Positions 46,054-59,718 of a stretch of 64,000 nt of DNA are shown here, in pieces. The position numbers were made by a program, and so were the translations under genes. Below the pieces are notes generated by a model that saw only the letters and a list, made by a program, of their open reading frames with translations, was not told the origin of the DNA and ran no database searches. This stretch comes from Lutraria lutraria (lineage: Eukaryota > Mollusca > Bivalvia > Venerida > Mactridae). The stretch spans positions 1,974,501 through 2,038,500 of the forward strand of contig OZ026848.1 of assembly GCA_964023205.1 (NCBI GenBank). The letters are read 5' to 3'. Numbering within the stretch: the stretch's first letter is position 1; each line of letters begins with the position of its first letter.

Positions 46054-47126
46054 AATTTGTTCCATTTTAATAGCTTCACTTCTTAGGAGGTGAATTTGGA
46101 TTTTTCTAGATTTTATTTCTTGGTTACAAACACCTCCTTAAGATAGCATTTTAGTGCCCTTATTTTAAGTTAAATTGTAGATTTTATAAAGCTGAGGAAA
46201 AATGAATTGCCTGAATATTTCTACAATTTTTTTTCCTTATTCCAGTAGTTATTTCTATTAGGTTAAATGTCTTGAACTGAAAATATTTCTGTCTATTTTT
46301 TTGTCATATTTTTGTTTTTGTAGGGTTCTTTTGTAAACTTCTAGTTATGCCCCCATTTCAAAGAAATGTAGGTATATATTGCTGGTTTGCTCATGTCCGT
46401 CTTTTTTGCTCGTTTTTAATCAAACCTTGTCTGGCCAATTCGACTGTATTGGCCTCTTAGGTCTTCACTTGGTTTGAAGGTTGGTCAAATACAGATAGAT
46501 GACCCCTGTTGATAAAGTCTATCAATAGGTCAAAGGTCAACTATCCATTTGCTCTTCAGGGAGCATTGGTGTTTCACAAACACCTCAGTAAGTGAGCGTT
46601 TTAGTACCATTGTTAAAACTTAAGATATATCAAATAACTTAAAAAAAACTTAGGCAGTTGATTTTTCCGAGCTTTATTCTCTACTAGTATTTTTACAAAA
46701 CTTTATCCTTATCCTAGCAGTTATTTCTATTAGGTAAAATGTCTTGAACTGAAATGATTTGTATTTATATTTTTGTCATATTTTTGTAATTGTAGGGTTC
46801 TTTTTTAAACTTCTAGATATGCCCCCATTTCAAAGAAATGTGGGTATATATTGCTGGTTTGCTCATGTCCGTCTTTTTTGCTCGTTTTTAATCAAACCTT
46901 GTCTGGCCAATTCGACTGTATTGGCCTCTTAGGTCTACACTTGGTTTGAAGGTTGGTCAAATACAGATAGATGACCCCTATTGATAAGGTCTATCAATAG
47001 GTCAAAGGTCAACTATCCATTTGCTCTTCAGGAAGCATTGGTGTTTAACAAACACCTCATTAAGTGAGCGTTTTAGTACCATTATTTCATCTAAGATATA
47101 TCATATAACTTAAAAAACTTAGCTAG
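46054..47126 (+). repeat. L-type spacer (1073 bp), first example
   Basis: It contains two tandem, diverged modules with 472-bp offset. The first has GTAGGTATATATTGC, TCTTCACTTGG, CTGTTGATAAAGTC and GGTGTTTCACAAACACC. The second has GTGGGTATATATTGC, TCTACACTTGG, CTATTGATAAGGTC and GGTGTTTAACAAACACC. Each includes AGGTCAAAGGTCA (46527-46539 in the first). Other L spacers: 49320-50392, 53983-55055, 57249-58321 and 60515-61587. Confidence 0.92.
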
Positions 47127-47922
47127 TTGATTTTCTTTACATTTATCAAAAAAGGAAAGATTGTCATCAGCCCTGTCTTGGACCACATTACAATTACAAT
47201 CTCTAAGATAGAGGATATTATAAAATTTGAACTGTGCACTCGTCTGTGTGACTTTTTGACCAGTCACTGTCCTCTTCAGTTTTTCCTAGCCCATGGAAAG
47301 ACATTTTTGTCACTCCTTGAAGCCATTCTCATGTTGGCAATTGTCAACCTGTATCTCTACTCTGTACCCTAGGGAATGTCCTTGAAAGGGTAGTCCACAG
47401 GCATACTTATACACAATAGTGACAATGATCTTCTCACTCTGCTTTGAATCAGGCTTTGTACCTGGTGACTCGACAGTTAACCAACTGGCTTATCTATACA
47501 ACTTCTTCACTGAGGCTGTCGATTCCAGAACTGTATTCTGCGACATTCCAGAATTGTATTCTGTGACATGAGCAAAGACTTTCGACTGTGTTTCGCATCA
47601 TACTTTCCTCTTCAGACTCAAACATCTTAGGATTTCTGGCAGTCTTTTAAATTGGTTCTCATCTTATCTAAGCGGCAGACAGCAAAATGTTGTTCTGCAT
47701 GCATGATGCTCAATCAAAGTGGAATGATATTAAAGCTTGTATTCCACAGAAGTCAGTTTTGGCCCCCCTCATTTCTTGATATTGATCAATGACATTGTGT
47801 CTGACATCAGGGCAAATGTCCATCTTTTTGCAGATTACACAAGCCTTTATATAGTTGACGGGGTTCCATTAACTGCTTCACAAACACTGAATTCTGACCT
47901 AAAAAGAATACCTCTTGAATAA
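47127..47922 (+). pseudogene. Satellite RT core 1 (LINE RT fragment, inactive)
   Basis: Blocks appear across three frames: GNCQPVSLLCT and VLERVVHRHTYT near 47335-47410, then GFVPGDSTVNQLAYLYNFF near 47450. A 24-bp internal duplication (ATTCCAGAACTGTATTCTG / ATTCCAGAATTGTATTCTG) follows at 47523-47560. Later blocks are FDCVSHHTFLF, then IPQKSVLAP and LISLILINDIVSDI. The final block reads FADYTSLYIVDGV: the second catalytic Asp of FADD is Tyr. It ends SDLKRIPLE-stop. The first 81-codon open frame is out of register with the RT reading, so it is not a gene. No promoter or full-length polymerase is present. Confidence 0.88.
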
Positions 47923-48523
47923 AATTTGTTCCATTTTAATAGCTTCACTTCTTAGGAGGTGAATTTGGATTTTTCTAGATTTTATTTCTTGGTTACAAAC
48001 ACCTCCTTAAGATAGCATTTTAGTGCCCTTATTTTAAGTTAAATTGTAGATTTTATAAAGCTGAGGAAAAATGAATTGCCTGAATATTTCTACAATTTTT
48101 TTTCCTTATTCCAGTAGTTATTTCTATTAGGTTAAATGTCTTGAACTGAAAATATTTCTGTCTATTTTTTTGTCATATTTTTGTTTTTGTAGGGTTCTTT
48201 TGTAAACTTCTAGTTATGCCCCCATTTCAAAGAAATGTAGGTATATATTGCTGGTTTGCTCATGTCCGTCTTTTTTGCTCGTTTTTAATCAAACCTTGTC
48301 TGGCCAATTCGACTGTATTGGCCTCTTAGGTCTTCACTTGGTTTGAAGGTTGGTCAAATACAGATAGATGACCCCTGTTGATAAAGTCTATCAATAGGTC
48401 AAAGGTCAACTATCCATTTGCTCTTCAGGGAGCATTGGTGTTTAACAAACACCTCATTAAGTGAGCGTTTTAGTACCATTATTTCATCTAAGATATATCA
48501 TATAACTTAAAAAACTTAGCTAG
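47923..48523 (+). repeat. S1-type spacer (601 bp)
   Basis: It carries first-module markers up to GGGAGCATTGGTGTTT and second-module markers from AACAAACACCTCATT onward, a junction inside a short palindrome. The same type occurs at 55852-56452 and 62384-62984. Confidence 0.9.
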
Positions 48524-49319
48524 TTGATTTTCTTTACATTTATCAAAAAAGGAAAGATTGTCATCAGCCCTGTCTTGGACCACATTACAATTACAATCTC
48601 TAAGATAGAGGATATTATAAAATTTGAACTGTGCACTCGTCTGTGTGACTTTTTGACCAGTCACTGTCCTCTTCAGTTTTTCCTAGCCCATGGAAAGACA
48701 TTTTTGTCACTCCTTGAAGCCATTCTCATGTTGGCAATTGTCAACCTGTATCTCTACTCTGTACCCTAGGGAATGTCCTTGAAAGGGTAGTCCACAGGCA
48801 TACTTATACACAATAGTGACAATGATCTTCTCACTCTGCTTTGAATCAGGCTTTGTACCTGGTGACTCGACAGTTAACCAACTGGCTTATCTATACAACT
48901 TCTTCACTGAGGCTGTCGATTCCAGAACTGTATTCTGCGACATTCCAGAATTGTATTTTGTGACATGAGCAAAGACTTTCGACTGTGTTTCGCATCATAC
49001 TTTCCTCTTCAGACTCAAACATCTTAGGATTTCTGGCAGTCTTTTAAATTGGTTCTCATCTTATCTAAGCGGCAGACAGCAAAATGTTGTTCTGCATGCA
49101 TGATGCTCAATCAAAGTGGAATGATATTAAAGCTTGTATTCCACAGAAGTCAGTTTTGGCCCCCCTCATTTCTTGATATTGATCAATGACATTGTGTCTG
49201 ACATCAGGGCAAATGTCCATCTTTTTGCAGATTACACAAGCCTTTATATAGTTGACGGGGTTCCATTAACTGCTTCACAAACACTGAATTCTGACCTAAA
49301 AAGAATACCTCTTGAATAA
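48524..49319 (+). pseudogene. Satellite RT core 2
   Basis: Same organisation as core 1. It carries TTGTATTTTGTGACATG near 48953 where most cores have TTGTATTCTGTGACATG, a variant seen only in cores that follow S1 spacers. Confidence 0.88.
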
Positions 49320-50392
49320 AATTTGTTCCATTTTAATAGCTTCACTTCTTAGGAGGTGAATTTGGATTTTTCTAGATTTTATTTCTTGGTTACAAACACC
49401 TCCTTAAGATAGCATTTTAGTGCCCTTATTTTAAGTTAAATTGTAGATTTTATAAAGCTGAGGAAAAATGAATTGCCTGAATATTTCTACAATTTTTTTT
49501 CCTTATTCCAGTAGTTATTTCTATTAGGTTAAATGTCTTGAACTGAAAATATTTCTGTCTATTTTTTTGTCATATTTTTGTTTTTGTAGGGTTCTTTTGT
49601 AAACTTCTAGTTATGCCCCCATTTCAAAGAAATGTAGGTATATATTGCTGGTTTGCTCATGTCCGTCTTTTTTGCTCGTTTTTAATCAAACCTTGTCTGG
49701 CCAATTCGACTGTATTGGCCTCTTAGGTCTTCACTTGGTTTGAAGGTTGGTCAAATACAGATAGATGACCCCTGTTGATAAAGTCTATCAATAGGTCAAA
49801 GGTCAACTATCCATTTGCTCTTCAGGGAGCATTGGTGTTTCACAAACACCTCAGTAAGTGAGCGTTTTAGTACCATTGTTAAAACTTAAGATATATCAAA
49901 TAACTTAAAAAAAACTTAGGCAGTTGATTTTTCCGAGCTTTATTCTCTACTAGTATTTTTACAAAACTTTATCCTTATCCTAGCAGTTATTTCTATTAGG
50001 TAAAATGTCTTGAACTGAAATGATTTGTATTTATATTTTTGTCATATTTTTGTAATTGTAGGGTTCTTTTTTAAACTTCTAGATATGCCCCCATTTCAAA
50101 GAAATGTGGGTATATATTGCTGGTTTGCTCATGTCCGTCTTTTTTGCTCGTTTTTAATCAAACCTTGTCTGGCCAATTCGACTGTATTGGCCTCTTAGGT
50201 CTACACTTGGTTTGAAGGTTGGTCAAATACAGATAGATGACCCCTATTGATAAGGTCTATCAATAGGTCAAAGGTCAACTATCCATTTGCTCTTCAGGAA
50301 GCATTGGTGTTTAACAAACACCTCATTAAGTGAGCGTTTTAGTACCATTATTTCATCTAAGATATATCATATAACTTAAAAAACTTAGCTAG

Positions 50393-51188
50393 TTGATTTT
50401 CTTTACATTTATCAAAAAAGGAAAGATTGTCATCAGCCCTGTCTTGGACCACATTACAATTACAATCTCTAAGATAGAGGATATTATAAAATTTGAACTG
50501 TGCACTCGTCTGTGTGACTTTTTGACCAGTCACTGTCCTCTTCAGTTTTTCCTAGCCCATGGAAAGACATTTTTGTCACTCCTTGAAGCCATTCTCATGT
50601 TGGCAATTGTCAACCTGTATCTCTACTCTGTACCCTAGGGAATGTCCTTGAAAGGGTAGTCCACAGGCATACTTATACACAATAGTGACAATGATCTTCT
50701 CACTCTGCTTTGAATCAGGCTTTGTACCTGGTGACTCGACAGTTAACCAACTGGCTTATCTATACAACTTCTTCACTGAGGCTGTCGATTCCAGAACTGT
50801 ATTCTGCGACATTCCAGAATTGTATTCTGTGACATGAGCAAAGACTTTCGACTGTGTTTCGCATCATACTTTCCTCTTCAGACTCAAACATCTTAGGATT
50901 TCTGGCAGTCTTTTAAATTGGTTCTCATCTTATCTAAGCGGCAGACAGCAAAATGTTGTTCTGCATGCATGATGCTCAATCAAAGTGGAATGATATTAAA
51001 GCTTGTATTCCACAGAAGTCAGTTTTGGCCCCCCTCATTTCTTGATATTGATCAATGACATTGTGTCTGACATCAGGGCAAATGTCCATCTTTTTGCAGA
51101 TTACACAAGCCTTTATATAGTTGACGGGGTTCCATTAACTGCTTCACAAACACTGAATTCTGACCTAAAAAGAATACCTCTTGAATAA
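50393..51188 (+). pseudogene. Satellite RT core 3
   Basis: Follows an L spacer; indistinguishable by eye from core 1, including FADY and the 24-bp duplication. Confidence 0.88.
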
Positions 51189-51789
51189 AATTTGTTCCAT
51201 TTTAATAGCTTCACTTCTTAGGAGGTGAATTTGGATTTTTCTAGATTTTATTTCTTGGTTACAAACACCTCCTTAAGATAGCATTTTAGTGCCCTTATTT
51301 TAAGTTAAATTGTAGATTTTATAAAGCTGAGGAAAAATGAATTGCCTGAATATTTCTACAATTTTTTTTCCTTATTCCAGTAGTTATTTCTATTAGGTTA
51401 AATGTCTTGAACTGAAAATATTTCTGTCTATTTTTTTGTCATATTTTTGTTTTTGTAGGGTTCTTTTGTAAACTTCTAGTTATGCCCCCATTTCAAAGAA
51501 ATGTAGGTATATATTGCTGGTTTGCTCATGTCCGTCTTTTTTGCTCGTTTTTAATCAAACCTTGTCTGGCCAATTCGACTGTATTGGCCTCTTAGGTCTA
51601 CACTTGGTTTGAATGTTGGTCAAATACAGATAGATGACCCCTATTGATAAGGTCTATCAATAGGTCAAAGGTCAACTATCCATTTGCTCTTCAGGAAGCA
51701 TTGGTGTTTAACAAACACCTCATTAAGTGAGCGTTTTAGTACCATTATTTCATCTAAGATATATCATATAACTTAAAAAACTTAGCTAG
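51189..51789 (+). repeat. S2-type spacer (601 bp)
   Basis: First-module marker GTAGGTATATATTGC, then second-module markers from TCTACACTTGG onward, plus a private change GAATGTTGG (elsewhere GAAGGTTGG). Same type at 52586-53186 and 59118-59718. Confidence 0.9.
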
Positions 51790-52585
51790 TTGATTTTCTT
51801 TACATTTATCAAAAAAGGAAAGATTGTCATCAGCCCTGTCTTGGACCACATTACAATTACAATCTCTAAGATAGAGGATATTATAAAATTTGAACTGTGC
51901 ACTCGTCTGTGTGACTTTTTGACCAGTCACTGTCCTCTTCAGTTTTTCCTAGCCCATGGAAAGACATTTTTGTCACTCCTTGAAGCCATTCTCATGTTGG
52001 CAATTGTCAACCTGTATCTCTACTCTGTACCCTAGGGAATGTCCTTGAAAGGGTAGTCCACAGGCATACTTATACACAATAGTGACAATGATCTTCTCAC
52101 TCTGCTTTGAATCAGGCTTTGTACCTGGTGACTCGACAGTTAACCAACTGGCTTATCTATACAACTTCTTCACTGAGGCTGTCGATTCCAGAACTGTATT
52201 CTGCGACATTCCAGAATTGTATTCTGTGACATGAGCAAAGACTTTCGACTGTGTTTCGCATCATACTTTCCTCTTCAGACTCAAACATCTTAGGATTTCT
52301 GGCAGTCTTTTAAATTGGTTCTCATCTTATCTAAGCGGCAGACAGCAAAATGTTGTTCTGCATGCATGATGCTCAATCAAAGTGGAATGATATTAAAGCT
52401 TGTATTCCACAGAAGTCAGTTTTGGCCCCCCTCATTTCTTGATATTGATCAATGACATTGTGTCTGACATCAGGGCAAATGTCCATCTTTTTGCAGATTA
52501 CACAAGCCTTTATATAGTTGACGGGGTTCCATTAACTGCTTCACAAACACTGAATTCTGACCTAAAAAGAATACCTCTTGAATAA
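51790..52585 (+). pseudogene. Satellite RT core 4
   Basis: Follows an S2 spacer; same organisation as core 1. Confidence 0.88.
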
Positions 52586-53186
52586 AATTTGTTCCATTTT
52601 AATAGCTTCACTTCTTAGGAGGTGAATTTGGATTTTTCTAGATTTTATTTCTTGGTTACAAACACCTCCTTAAGATAGCATTTTAGTGCCCTTATTTTAA
52701 GTTAAATTGTAGATTTTATAAAGCTGAGGAAAAATGAATTGCCTGAATATTTCTACAATTTTTTTTCCTTATTCCAGTAGTTATTTCTATTAGGTTAAAT
52801 GTCTTGAACTGAAAATATTTCTGTCTATTTTTTTGTCATATTTTTGTTTTTGTAGGGTTCTTTTGTAAACTTCTAGTTATGCCCCCATTTCAAAGAAATG
52901 TAGGTATATATTGCTGGTTTGCTCATGTCCGTCTTTTTTGCTCGTTTTTAATCAAACCTTGTCTGGCCAATTCGACTGTATTGGCCTCTTAGGTCTACAC
53001 TTGGTTTGAATGTTGGTCAAATACAGATAGATGACCCCTATTGATAAGGTCTATCAATAGGTCAAAGGTCAACTATCCATTTGCTCTTCAGGAAGCATTG
53101 GTGTTTAACAAACACCTCATTAAGTGAGCGTTTTAGTACCATTATTTCATCTAAGATATATCATATAACTTAAAAAACTTAGCTAG

Positions 53187-53982
53187 TTGATTTTCTTTAC
53201 ATTTATCAAAAAAGGAAAGATTGTCATCAGCCCTGTCTTGGACCACATTACAATTACAATCTCTAAGATAGAGGATATTATAAAATTTGAACTGTGCACT
53301 CGTCTGTGTGACTTTTTGACCAGTCACTGTCCTCTTCAGTTTTTCCTAGCCCATGGAAAGACATTTTTGTCACTCCTTGAAGCCATTCTCATGTTGGCAA
53401 TTGTCAACCTGTATCTCTACTCTGTACCCTAGGGAATGTCCTTGAAAGGGTAGTCCACAGGCATACTTATACACAATAGTGACAATGATCTTCTCACTCT
53501 GCTTTGAATCAGGCTTTGTACCTGGTGACTCGACAGTTAACCAACTGGCTTATCTATACAACTTCTTCACTGAGGCTGTCGATTCCAGAACTGTATTCTG
53601 CGACATTCCAGAATTGTATTCTGTGACATGAGCAAAGACTTTCGACTGTGTTTCGCATCATACTTTCCTCTTCAGACTCAAACATCTTAGGATTTCTGGC
53701 AGTCTTTTAAATTGGTTCTCATCTTATCTAAGCGGCAGACAGCAAAATGTTGTTCTGCATGCATGATGCTCAATCAAAGTGGAATGATATTAAAGCTTGT
53801 ATTCCACAGAAGTCAGTTTTGGCCCCCCTCATTTCTTGATATTGATCAATGACATTGTGTCTGACATCAGGGCAAATGTCCATCTTTTTGCAGATTACAC
53901 AAGCCTTTATATAGTTGACGGGGTTCCATTAACTGCTTCACAAACACTGAATTCTGACCTAAAAAGAATACCTCTTGAATAA
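53187..53982 (+). pseudogene. Satellite RT core 5
   Basis: Follows the second of two consecutive S2 spacers, the only break in the alternation of L and S. Confidence 0.88.
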
Positions 53983-55055
53983 AATTTGTTCCATTTTAAT
54001 AGCTTCACTTCTTAGGAGGTGAATTTGGATTTTTCTAGATTTTATTTCTTGGTTACAAACACCTCCTTAAGATAGCATTTTAGTGCCCTTATTTTAAGTT
54101 AAATTGTAGATTTTATAAAGCTGAGGAAAAATGAATTGCCTGAATATTTCTACAATTTTTTTTCCTTATTCCAGTAGTTATTTCTATTAGGTTAAATGTC
54201 TTGAACTGAAAATATTTCTGTCTATTTTTTTGTCATATTTTTGTTTTTGTAGGGTTCTTTTGTAAACTTCTAGTTATGCCCCCATTTCAAAGAAATGTAG
54301 GTATATATTGCTGGTTTGCTCATGTCCGTCTTTTTTGCTCGTTTTTAATCAAACCTTGTCTGGCCAATTCGACTGTATTGGCCTCTTAGGTCTTCACTTG
54401 GTTTGAAGGTTGGTCAAATACAGATAGATGACCCCTGTTGATAAAGTCTATCAATAGGTCAAAGGTCAACTATCCATTTGCTCTTCAGGGAGCATTGGTG
54501 TTTCACAAACACCTCAGTAAGTGAGCGTTTTAGTACCATTGTTAAAACTTAAGATATATCAAATAACTTAAAAAAAACTTAGGCAGTTGATTTTTCCGAG
54601 CTTTATTCTCTACTAGTATTTTTACAAAACTTTATCCTTATCCTAGCAGTTATTTCTATTAGGTAAAATGTCTTGAACTGAAATGATTTGTATTTATATT
54701 TTTGTCATATTTTTGTAATTGTAGGGTTCTTTTTTAAACTTCTAGATATGCCCCCATTTCAAAGAAATGTGGGTATATATTGCTGGTTTGCTCATGTCCG
54801 TCTTTTTTGCTCGTTTTTAATCAAACCTTGTCTGGCCAATTCGACTGTATTGGCCTCTTAGGTCTACACTTGGTTTGAAGGTTGGTCAAATACAGATAGA
54901 TGACCCCTATTGATAAGGTCTATCAATAGGTCAAAGGTCAACTATCCATTTGCTCTTCAGGAAGCATTGGTGTTTAACAAACACCTCATTAAGTGAGCGT
55001 TTTAGTACCATTATTTCATCTAAGATATATCATATAACTTAAAAAACTTAGCTAG

Positions 55056-55851
55056 TTGATTTTCTTTACATTTATCAAAAAAGGAAAGATTGTCATCAGC
55101 CCTGTCTTGGACCACATTACAATTACAATCTCTAAGATAGAGGATATTATAAAATTTGAACTGTGCACTCGTCTGTGTGACTTTTTGACCAGTCACTGTC
55201 CTCTTCAGTTTTTCCTAGCCCATGGAAAGACATTTTTGTCACTCCTTGAAGCCATTCTCATGTTGGCAATTGTCAACCTGTATCTCTACTCTGTACCCTA
55301 GGGAATGTCCTTGAAAGGGTAGTCCACAGGCATACTTATACACAATAGTGACAATGATCTTCTCACTCTGCTTTGAATCAGGCTTTGTACCTGGTGACTC
55401 GACAGTTAACCAACTGGCTTATCTATACAACTTCTTCACTGAGGCTGTCGATTCCAGAACTGTATTCTGCGACATTCCAGAATTGTATTCTGTGACATGA
55501 GCAAAGACTTTCGACTGTGTTTCGCATCATACTTTCCTCTTCAGACTCAAACATCTTAGGATTTCTGGCAGTCTTTTAAATTGGTTCTCATCTTATCTAA
55601 GCGGCAGACAGCAAAATGTTGTTCTGCATGCATGATGCTCAATCAAAGTGGAATGATATTAAAGCTTGTATTCCACAGAAGTCAGTTTTGGCCCCCCTCA
55701 TTTCTTGATATTGATCAATGACATTGTGTCTGACATCAGGGCAAATGTCCATCTTTTTGCAGATTACACAAGCCTTTATATAGTTGACGGGGTTCCATTA
55801 ACTGCTTCACAAACACTGAATTCTGACCTAAAAAGAATACCTCTTGAATAA
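55056..55851 (+). pseudogene. Satellite RT core 6
   Basis: Follows an L spacer and begins the second higher-order block. Confidence 0.88.
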
Positions 55852-56452
55852 AATTTGTTCCATTTTAATAGCTTCACTTCTTAGGAGGTGAATTTGGATT
55901 TTTCTAGATTTTATTTCTTGGTTACAAACACCTCCTTAAGATAGCATTTTAGTGCCCTTATTTTAAGTTAAATTGTAGATTTTATAAAGCTGAGGAAAAA
56001 TGAATTGCCTGAATATTTCTACAATTTTTTTTCCTTATTCCAGTAGTTATTTCTATTAGGTTAAATGTCTTGAACTGAAAATATTTCTGTCTATTTTTTT
56101 GTCATATTTTTGTTTTTGTAGGGTTCTTTTGTAAACTTCTAGTTATGCCCCCATTTCAAAGAAATGTAGGTATATATTGCTGGTTTGCTCATGTCCGTCT
56201 TTTTTGCTCGTTTTTAATCAAACCTTGTCTGGCCAATTCGACTGTATTGGCCTCTTAGGTCTTCACTTGGTTTGAAGGTTGGTCAAATACAGATAGATGA
56301 CCCCTGTTGATAAAGTCTATCAATAGGTCAAAGGTCAACTATCCATTTGCTCTTCAGGGAGCATTGGTGTTTAACAAACACCTCATTAAGTGAGCGTTTT
56401 AGTACCATTATTTCATCTAAGATATATCATATAACTTAAAAAACTTAGCTAG

Positions 56453-57248
56453 TTGATTTTCTTTACATTTATCAAAAAAGGAAAGATTGTCATCAGCCCT
56501 GTCTTGGACCACATTACAATTACAATCTCTAAGATAGAGGATATTATAAAATTTGAACTGTGCACTCGTCTGTGTGACTTTTTGACCAGTCACTGTCCTC
56601 TTCAGTTTTTCCTAGCCCATGGAAAGACATTTTTGTCACTCCTTGAAGCCATTCTCATGTTGGCAATTGTCAACCTGTATCTCTACTCTGTACCCTAGGG
56701 AATGTCCTTGAAAGGGTAGTCCACAGGCATACTTATACACAATAGTGACAATGATCTTCTCACTCTGCTTTGAATCAGGCTTTGTACCTGGTGACTCGAC
56801 AGTTAACCAACTGGCTTATCTATACAACTTCTTCACTGAGGCTGTCGATTCCAGAACTGTATTCTGCGACATTCCAGAATTGTATTTTGTGACATGAGCA
56901 AAGACTTTCGACTGTGTTTCGCATCATACTTTCCTCTTCAGACTCAAACATCTTAGGATTTCTGGCAGTCTTTTAAATTGGTTCTCATCTTATCTAAGCG
57001 GCAGACAGCAAAATGTTGTTCTGCATGCATGATGCTCAATCAAAGTGGAATGATATTAAAGCTTGTATTCCACAGAAGTCAGTTTTGGCCCCCCTCATTT
57101 CTTGATATTGATCAATGACATTGTGTCTGACATCAGGGCAAATGTCCATCTTTTTGCAGATTACACAAGCCTTTATATAGTTGACGGGGTTCCATTAACT
57201 GCTTCACAAACACTGAATTCTGACCTAAAAAGAATACCTCTTGAATAA
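56453..57248 (+). pseudogene. Satellite RT core 7
   Basis: Follows an S1 spacer and has the TTGTATTTTGTGACATG variant near 56882. Confidence 0.88.
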
Positions 57249-58321
57249 AATTTGTTCCATTTTAATAGCTTCACTTCTTAGGAGGTGAATTTGGATTTTT
57301 CTAGATTTTATTTCTTGGTTACAAACACCTCCTTAAGATAGCATTTTAGTGCCCTTATTTTAAGTTAAATTGTAGATTTTATAAAGCTGAGGAAAAATGA
57401 ATTGCCTGAATATTTCTACAATTTTTTTTCCTTATTCCAGTAGTTATTTCTATTAGGTTAAATGTCTTGAACTGAAAATATTTCTGTCTATTTTTTTGTC
57501 ATATTTTTGTTTTTGTAGGGTTCTTTTGTAAACTTCTAGTTATGCCCCCATTTCAAAGAAATGTAGGTATATATTGCTGGTTTGCTCATGTCCGTCTTTT
57601 TTGCTCGTTTTTAATCAAACCTTGTCTGGCCAATTCGACTGTATTGGCCTCTTAGGTCTTCACTTGGTTTGAAGGTTGGTCAAATACAGATAGATGACCC
57701 CTGTTGATAAAGTCTATCAATAGGTCAAAGGTCAACTATCCATTTGCTCTTCAGGGAGCATTGGTGTTTCACAAACACCTCAGTAAGTGAGCGTTTTAGT
57801 ACCATTGTTAAAACTTAAGATATATCAAATAACTTAAAAAAAACTTAGGCAGTTGATTTTTCCGAGCTTTATTCTCTACTAGTATTTTTACAAAACTTTA
57901 TCCTTATCCTAGCAGTTATTTCTATTAGGTAAAATGTCTTGAACTGAAATGATTTGTATTTATATTTTTGTCATATTTTTGTAATTGTAGGGTTCTTTTT
58001 TAAACTTCTAGATATGCCCCCATTTCAAAGAAATGTGGGTATATATTGCTGGTTTGCTCATGTCCGTCTTTTTTGCTCGTTTTTAATCAAACCTTGTCTG
58101 GCCAATTCGACTGTATTGGCCTCTTAGGTCTACACTTGGTTTGAAGGTTGGTCAAATACAGATAGATGACCCCTATTGATAAGGTCTATCAATAGGTCAA
58201 AGGTCAACTATCCATTTGCTCTTCAGGAAGCATTGGTGTTTAACAAACACCTCATTAAGTGAGCGTTTTAGTACCATTATTTCATCTAAGATATATCATA
58301 TAACTTAAAAAACTTAGCTAG

Positions 58322-59117
58322 TTGATTTTCTTTACATTTATCAAAAAAGGAAAGATTGTCATCAGCCCTGTCTTGGACCACATTACAATTACAATCTCTA
58401 AGATAGAGGATATTATAAAATTTGAACTGTGCACTCGTCTGTGTGACTTTTTGACCAGTCACTGTCCTCTTCAGTTTTTCCTAGCCCATGGAAAGACATT
58501 TTTGTCACTCCTTGAAGCCATTCTCATGTTGGCAATTGTCAACCTGTATCTCTACTCTGTACCCTAGGGAATGTCCTTGAAAGGGTAGTCCACAGGCATA
58601 CTTATACACAATAGTGACAATGATCTTCTCACTCTGCTTTGAATCAGGCTTTGTACCTGGTGACTCGACAGTTAACCAACTGGCTTATCTATACAACTTC
58701 TTCACTGAGGCTGTCGATTCCAGAACTGTATTCTGCGACATTCCAGAATTGTATTCTGTGACATGAGCAAAGACTTTCGACTGTGTTTCGCATCATACTT
58801 TCCTCTTCAGACTCAAACATCTTAGGATTTCTGGCAGTCTTTTAAATTGGTTCTCATCTTATCTAAGCGGCAGACAGCAAAATGTTGTTCTGCATGCATG
58901 ATGCTCAATCAAAGTGGAATGATATTAAAGCTTGTATTCCACAGAAGTCAGTTTTGGCCCCCCTCATTTCTTGATATTGATCAATGACATTGTGTCTGAC
59001 ATCAGGGCAAATGTCCATCTTTTTGCAGATTACACAAGCCTTTATATAGTTGACGGGGTTCCATTAACTGCTTCACAAACACTGAATTCTGACCTAAAAA
59101 GAATACCTCTTGAATAA
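58322..59117 (+). pseudogene. Satellite RT core 8
   Basis: Follows an L spacer; same organisation as core 1. Confidence 0.88.
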
Positions 59118-59718
59118 AATTTGTTCCATTTTAATAGCTTCACTTCTTAGGAGGTGAATTTGGATTTTTCTAGATTTTATTTCTTGGTTACAAACACCTC
59201 CTTAAGATAGCATTTTAGTGCCCTTATTTTAAGTTAAATTGTAGATTTTATAAAGCTGAGGAAAAATGAATTGCCTGAATATTTCTACAATTTTTTTTCC
59301 TTATTCCAGTAGTTATTTCTATTAGGTTAAATGTCTTGAACTGAAAATATTTCTGTCTATTTTTTTGTCATATTTTTGTTTTTGTAGGGTTCTTTTGTAA
59401 ACTTCTAGTTATGCCCCCATTTCAAAGAAATGTAGGTATATATTGCTGGTTTGCTCATGTCCGTCTTTTTTGCTCGTTTTTAATCAAACCTTGTCTGGCC
59501 AATTCGACTGTATTGGCCTCTTAGGTCTACACTTGGTTTGAATGTTGGTCAAATACAGATAGATGACCCCTATTGATAAGGTCTATCAATAGGTCAAAGG
59601 TCAACTATCCATTTGCTCTTCAGGAAGCATTGGTGTTTAACAAACACCTCATTAAGTGAGCGTTTTAGTACCATTATTTCATCTAAGATATATCATATAA
59701 CTTAAAAAACTTAGCTAG

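Noticed and set aside
47127..47372. Repeated 81-codon open frame in every satellite unit
   Set aside because: Its frame does not match the reverse transcriptase blocks, which run in another frame over the same bases. Perfect repetition reflects the satellite, not selection for a protein.
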